Assembly: GCA_018894105.1 (NCBI GenBank)
Contig: CM032128.1
Location: forward strand, 19,511,001 to 19,575,000
DNA length: 64,000 nucleotides
Source: Jacaranda mimosifolia
Taxonomy: Eukaryota; Streptophyta; Magnoliopsida; Lamiales; Bignoniaceae
Direction of reading: 5' to 3'
The number at the start of each line of letters is the position of its first letter. Position 1 is the first letter of the stretch. The position numbers were made by a program, and so were the translations under genes. The notes under the pieces were generated by a model, which was given only the letters and a program-made list of their open reading frames with translations, ran no database searches and was not told where the DNA came from. Of this stretch, positions 58,546 through 64,000 are shown in pieces.

Positions 58546-59819
58546 CTATGTATTACGGAATGTCTAGAAAGGATGATGAATTCCTTCTGGTGGGGCTCTG
58601 GCTCTAGTGTCGGAAGAGGAATTAATTGGTTGAATATTGGAAGAGATTAAGTTTGACAAAAGCTAGTGCCTAGTGGTGGTATATATAAGTAGTTTTCGCA
58701 GGATTCACGAATTTAATCAAGTGATGCTGGAAAACAGTGGTGGAGAATCTTAACAAATCCTAATACTCTTGTTGCTCAGATATTTGAATCTCGCTACTTC
58801 CCTCACAATACCCTGTTACTGGCTTGAATTGGCTTAAATATATTCTAGTTATGGGAGTTCGATGGCTGCGTAGAATCTTATCCGGGACGGAACGGATACA
58901 GATTGGGGGTTGAGAATGATTACAACATTCAAGTAGCATCAAATCCTTGGCTACCACATAATTCAAATCTTTTTATTTACACTATTATACCTAAAACTTA
59001 TTGCAACATGAGAGTTGTTGGTCTTATGGAACCGAACAGAAGAGATTAGAACTCTCAACTGGTCAATGCCATCTTTAACAAATAGGACAAAGAGCTGATT
59101 TACACGATTCCTATCGATTTTAGAAATAATGAAGACTGTTGGTTTTTTTCAGGATGATACTTGGTTAAAAGTGTATATAGACATCTGACCTCTTTGGATG
59201 GATCGTTTTGACATTTGGCAGTTGTCGATTCACGCCAAAGCTAGATAACGACTTGGTGTTCAGCATTCAGCTGTCTTCATAATAGGGATCGATTACTAGC
59301 TAAGGATGTAGAGGTCGATCCTTACTATCTAGTGTGTGGTTCGGCTCACAAATTAGCCTTGCATATTTTTGTTGACTGCCTATTTGCTAGGGATGTATGG
59401 ACTTGGTCCCTATGTGCTTCGCTAGAGGTAACACAACTTGTTTTTTTGATTAGTTAAATCTGATTTTCATTTTGTCCATGGATAAACTTGTAAGCTGGTT
59501 GGAATGGTGTGCTGGGGTCTTTGAAATAATCAAAATAACACAATATGGAATGGTGAAGGGCGAACAAGGGAGAGTGTCGTTTCATTTGCTTCCTCCTACG
59601 TAAAGCAATGGCGGCAAGCTCCATTGAAAGTCAGTCCCAATGCTGTTGACTGCCATCAACTTTTGGTTCCTAAAATATGGTCAAAGCTGAATATCGATGG
59701 GATAAAACTGAAGACAGATGCAACAACTTTTCAAACTAAAGTTGCTTTAGGTGTGGGATGGATTGCTTGTGAGCATGAAGGTTATTTTGTAAACGTTGGT
59801 TTTAGAGTTTTCTAATGGG
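58546..59819 (+). pseudogene. LINE (L1-type) 3' fragment: RT tail, zf-RVT, RNase H
   Basis: Plus strand, in several frames. The start MMNSFWWGSGSSVGRGINWL is the conserved region after the RT of plant LINE polyproteins, followed by KQWWRILTNPNTLVAQIFES and RYFPHNTLL. A zf-RVT-type motif VCGSAHKLALHIFVDCLFAR (about 59335-59395) with DVWTWS follows. The last open frame (59624-59815) is an RNase H start (WSKLNIDGIK and VALGVGWIACEHEGYFV). Many frameshifts and stops are present. The 5' part is absent, as is typical of LINE insertions. Its RNase H is cut by the CACTA insertion at 59844. Confidence 0.8.
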
Positions 59820-59843
59820 CTTTTAAGGTGTGCATGGTGGAGT

Positions 59844-60600
59844 CACTACAACAAATTGCACTTTTAGTAACGACTAATTTTGTTATCATAACGCTGAAAT
59901 TCATTACCCAAACTATTGGTAACAAATTTTTCGTTACTGAAATTTTGTGTTAAAGCACGTAGCAAAAAGCTCTAGTAACGAAATTTATGGTTCCTCACGA
60001 ATGATGACCTTATGGTGACGAAATTTATCGTCACAAAAAGTTTCGTATTAGTGACAAAACAATGTTAGTTACGATAGATTTCTATAGCATAACAAAATAT
60101 CTAGTTACCAAAACGTTGGCAGTTTTGTCCCTTTTTTATTTTTCGTTACCAATTCATATTATAATAATATTATTTATTTATTTTAGTTTCGTTACAAATT
60201 GTTTGTGTAACAAAAAATTTGGTTATGATTAGTTAAATAATATTTTTATTTTAATAAGCTTCTCATTACTAATAGAATACATAACTAACAATTTCGTTAC
60301 AAAAGATATTAAGAATTTTGTTACAATTAGTATATACAACTAAATGTTTCGTTACCTATGACTTATAAGATTAAAATTTTTTGTTACAAATAAGCAATTA
60401 ATTGGTTACAAATAATTAATTTCTTAATTAAGATTGACTAATTATTTGTTACGAATTGGTAAATAATTCATTACAAATAAATAAAATAATTCATTATGGA
60501 TACATCAAATTAGTTTGTTACGATTAAGAAAAGTGACAAACAAATTTTATTACCAAATAAATTGTTTTTGTAACAATATACTTTCGTTACAAAAAGTGTT
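59844..60600 (+). repeat. Subterminal repeats of CACTA 2
   Basis: About 750 bp with many copies of GTAACAAA/GTAACGAA and their complements, on both strands. Element-specific phrases shared with CACTA 1 include AACGAAATTTATGGTTC and GACGAAATTTATCGT. In En/Spm-type elements such repeats bind the element-encoded protein; that role is inferred from the family. Confidence 0.8.
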
Positions 60601-61639
60601 TTTTCCCCCTGTTCAATAGCTAAATTTGGATATGAATTTGTAGAAGAAATTAAAATGTGAAGTATACTAACTACCTAAATATAAATAATTCAAAGTCATT
60701 CCTTTAGTAAACAAAAGAGCAAGCACATTCATCTATCCATAGACATAATACTAACCACATCCATCCATCCATAGGCATAAATATAATTTCAAAACATAAA
60801 TCCCAAATTCAAGCTAGCTACCAAAGCCATGATAACCAAATGGGTATATGAATCAAACAAAGGTGTTAAGTTTTGAAGAAGTATTATCATTCGAGTGACA
60901 GAAGAGATATGCAAAACATCTTCCTTAATGTTCGTCAACTTCATTAGACGGGGCTACTTCCAACAATTTGCAAAAAATGATTGCACGACATACTGTGAAT
61001 ATGAAGAACATCAAATTAGATATTACATGTGTTTAACCAATCACTATACATCTATCTTTTCTTATATTTGATAGGTATGGTACATAGGAAAAACAAAGGT
61101 TTAATATAACATCAAAAAAGCTACGAAAAATAATAGCACAATTCATAGGAGGAAGTTGCAATACCCAATAAAAGATTTGTATGATACCATCTCTTGTCCA
61201 ACATAAACTACAGAAAATATCATAGAAGATAATATTGAACATAAAAAGACATTTCATTTAATTCGTTAGCTATATTACCAAATGAGTTTAAATAGTATGT
61301 AACATATCATATTTTTTTTTCTAATAATACGACTTTAAATGGAAAAGCCCATACTAATCTCCAAACTAAAAGTTCTCCCAATTATTTACATATATGAGAA
61401 CTCACATGTTGAAATATAGCACGATAAAATTATGAAAATTATAGTTCTTGGAACTTCATTCAACTTAGCTAATCATTCTATACATGACAAATGACAAACA
61501 ATCAAATAAAACAACAATATAAGGCCTCAATGTTCATAACTCTAAATTTGTTATTCTTAATTTTGATAATCATATATCACAAAATTCCATATACGCAAAA
61601 TTCAAGTAAAATCATATTACATCATAAGGACATACTTAC
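60601..61639. other. CACTA 2 interior, no coding sequence seen
   Basis: Between the subterminal repeats and the 3' end of the minus-strand transposon gene. The short open frame 61033-61257 (-) has no recognisable domain. Confidence 0.5.
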
Positions 61640-63900
61640 CTTCAAGTGAGTTTGTCTTGCAACACCAGTAAGAGTTACTTTAGCTTGGTCTGACTATCTT
61701 CAAGGCTTGCTATTTTTGCAGCTTTTTGTTGTCATTGCTCTTGTTGAGTATTGATGAGATCCAATGCAGTGCCTAAGTTATTTTCTGCTTTGCTCAATTT
61801 CTCCTTCACTGCTTGAAGTTCTATAGCTTGAAGTCTCATCTTCTTGTTGTCTTTAGATGGTACAACTCCATGAGCGATGCCTCTTTCATATCCTATCTAT
61901 GTGCCCAATGACTACTTAATAATGTCCCTCTCAGAAACTTCTTAAAGTCCTTTTTCTAGTGCTTCATCCCTCGTCCTTATCATTTCATTATGTCACGAGC
62001 ATAAATATATATATAAGTACATACTTAGATATAGGTGATATTTTATTATAGAACTTGAACTCACATGCTTGTTCGCAGCTGTACCATTCACATACTATTC
62101 GCTAACTTTCTTCATATGAGTGACTCCAAAATTATCCACTGCGCTTCGATTTTCCTTTGCAATTGTAAGTAGAAGATTTAGTATAGAACTTTATATAATG
62201 ACAAGAGAAAATATAAATAAAAGAAAGCTACAATGATATATTACCATATCCATCGATCGTACAGTAAATGATTTAGAACCGAATGTATGAGAGTATCGCA
62301 TATGTGTTCTATTTCTTGCTTTGATCGTCGACCTTTCCTGCATTTACATATAATTATGTGAAGATGTAGACAAATGAACTTATGTCAATTTCAACTTGAT
62401 ATATTTTAAAGTGTGCCTCGACTTAAAGCCCAAACACAACAAATTTCAACTTGAAATTGAAAACTGAATCTCAATTTCAAGCTCAAACTGACCAAACTGA
62501 AACTAACCACACTTAGGTCACTTTCAGCTCAAAATTGCCCTCAAAACAACCCTCATTTTTAGCTCGAAGTTGAGTTGAAAATATTTGTAGTTTAAGGTCA
62601 ATTTCACCTTGAACCTAAACTTTAATGCCATCCTAAAACTGAGGTAAAACTGGATAGAGTTTGAGCCAAGTTTCAAGCTGAAACTATGATTATTTTCATG
62701 ATGAAATAGGACTTCGATTGGTCTTAATTACATGCAACAAATAATTATATGAAATAACCAACAAAATTAGTCCAACATTTAGAATCCCAATATTTGTCCC
62801 ATCTACTTACAAAAATAAAATGCATCAGCATCCAATTAACAAAAAATAATAAAAATTATGCAACAAATAATTACATCAAATAACAAATAAAAGCAAACTA
62901 ACACGTACCCCATCTACTTACAAAAAAATCAAATACACCAGCATCTAACAAAAGAAAACTAACAAAAATTTGCAACAAAAAATGAAATCAAATAACAATC
63001 AAAACCAAACCAACATTTAGAATTCAAGCATTTATCCCATCTACTTGTAAAAATGAAATACATCAACATCCAAAAAATAAAAAGAACATAATCTTAGCAA
63101 CTAAAAAGAAAAGGCAATTGTTCTTCATCGACATGCAATAAATAAAAATCCTAATATTGTTAACATTAGTTATTATGTAAACAAATACCTGAAACTTAGT
63201 ATCTCCAAAGACAACACATAATCCCAACCATTTGTCTTGTGGGATCCAATCGAAAGGCACCTCACTCCTTAGATCCACACCACTTTGAACCATTTTTCTG
63301 TATGTCTCACTCAATCTTCCCTTATAAATCTTATAGCTCTCCGCAAACATGTCTTCTACATACATTGTGACCACAAGACCAGTCTGTCATCATTTGATTG
63401 AAAACCATTGCTAGGAATACATTAAATTAGACACACAAAGTCAATCATTAAGATAATGAATATCCATGTGTATATAATAAATGGAAAACTTAAAATTTTA
63501 TCAAATAGGTAATGAACTTACATCTAGTCCAGCATACACAAACAATTTATCATGTTCTAGAACTTTTTTCCATGATGTTTTCCAATCAAGTTCAGGACTA
63601 TGAAGAACAATAATACCAATCCCATTAGACAAATGGGAAGCATACTTGATCAACCTCTTTAAGCCCTCAGGAAATTCAATTTCCAACACTTTGTCCCCTT
63701 GATAAGGAGTAGGATCTGTAGTTCCAATCTCTCCAATACCCTCTTCAAGGAGTAGAGTTCCTAAAGATTGAGTCTCTTCTTGTGGCTGAGTACCTGATGA
63801 TGGAGAAATCAATGGTACATCTATTGATAGTAATGGCATGGCATGAGGATTTGAAATAGCTAGAGATGCATGTTGATTAGCTGCAGAACTCCTAGTAACA
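61640..63900 (-). pseudogene. CACTA-associated Transposase_24 (Ptta/En/Spm) gene, decayed
   Basis: Multi-exon minus-strand gene. Exon 1 (about 63890-63522) is a Ser/Pro-rich N-terminus (PSSGTQPQEETQSLGTLL), ends at a GTAAGT donor and has an in-frame stop upstream. Exon 2 (about 63384-63189) has TYRKMVQSGVD and WIPQDKWLGLCVVFGDTKFQ. Exon 3 (62337-62245) continues in the same frame with ERSTIKARNRTHMRYSHTFG and SKSFTVR. The W..LC..F....F..RS.K.. NR...Y.HT.GSKSF pattern is diagnostic of this family. Later exons (about 62155-62055 and 62000-61645) give VTHMKKVSE, then a glycine/Glu-Lys-rich coiled-coil tail (LQAIELQAVKEKLSKAENNL) with several stops. In En/Spm-like elements this second protein accompanies the TNPD-type transposase. 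Stops make this copy non-functional. Confidence 0.8.
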
Positions 63901-64000
63901 CATGGAGTTACTTAGTGGTGTATAGCTGTAGAGTCAGTCTGGATGACAGCTCTGGAGAAGATTCTCATTGGTTTGTAGACAAAGAAGCCTGACTCGTAGT

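Larger units (their letters stand above)
59844..64000. mobile_element. CACTA (En/Spm) DNA transposon 2, left end and part of body
   Basis: Left terminus CACTACAACAAATTGCACTT at 59844; the first about 460 bp parallels the right end of CACTA 1 read inward. The 3 bases before it are AGT (59841-59843); the matching copy lies outside the window. Dense GTAAC/GTTAC repeats run to about 60600. Within it a degenerate transposon gene lies on the minus strand (61640-63900). The right end is not in the window. Confidence 0.85.

Overview
The window is plant nuclear DNA, most likely from a flowering plant with an AT-rich, repeat-rich genome. Two intact cellular genes sit in a matrix of old, nested transposable elements. 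The plant call rests on a dirigent-family gene, a GRAS gene of the SCARECROW-LIKE 3 type, plant-type copia and gypsy retrotransposons with initiator-Met tRNA primer sites, CACTA DNA transposons and Tourist-like MITEs. Exact species cannot be read from the sequence.

Layout: (1) 1-10357, two minus-strand Ty1/copia copies of one family (A and B) sharing a central LTR (about 4139-6033); B also has a truncated right LTR (9229-10357). This block abuts a different broken copia copy, C (10358-11980). (2) About 12.2-16.57 kb, anonymous AT-rich sequence with a possible SINE head. (3) 16573-22672, plus-strand copia element D, with both LTRs, a primer site, a polypurine tract and a broken gag-pol. (4) 24119-37880, minus-strand copia element E with TG..CA LTRs and a 5-bp target duplication TGAAT. 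Its gag is split by an 8.5-kb CACTA element (28355-36833) that encodes nothing recognisable. (5) 39.4-44.8 kb, gypsy debris on both strands with a 44-bp tandem repeat. (6) 45.5-50.6 kb, the only gene island: a MITE, the dirigent gene (+), and SCL3 (-), with the two genes converging. (7) 52.2-57.7 kb, CACTA-like ends, microsatellites, a 3.4-kb inverted-repeat (Mutator/foldback-like) element carrying an 88-bp tandem array, and a second MITE of the same family. (8) 58.5-64 kb, a LINE 3' fragment cut by a second CACTA element, whose end is homologous to the right end of the first and which carries a decayed Transposase_24 gene.

The retrotransposon copies show frameshifts, nonsense codons and lost catalytic or zinc-binding residues, so none looks autonomous. 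The active biology of the window is probably confined to the dirigent gene (an apoplastic phenoxy-radical coupling guide) and SCL3 (a nuclear GRAS regulator of gibberellin and root development). The most unusual structures are the two-member CACTA family with GTAAC-type subterminal repeats and the 3.4-kb AGTACA-rich inverted-repeat element.
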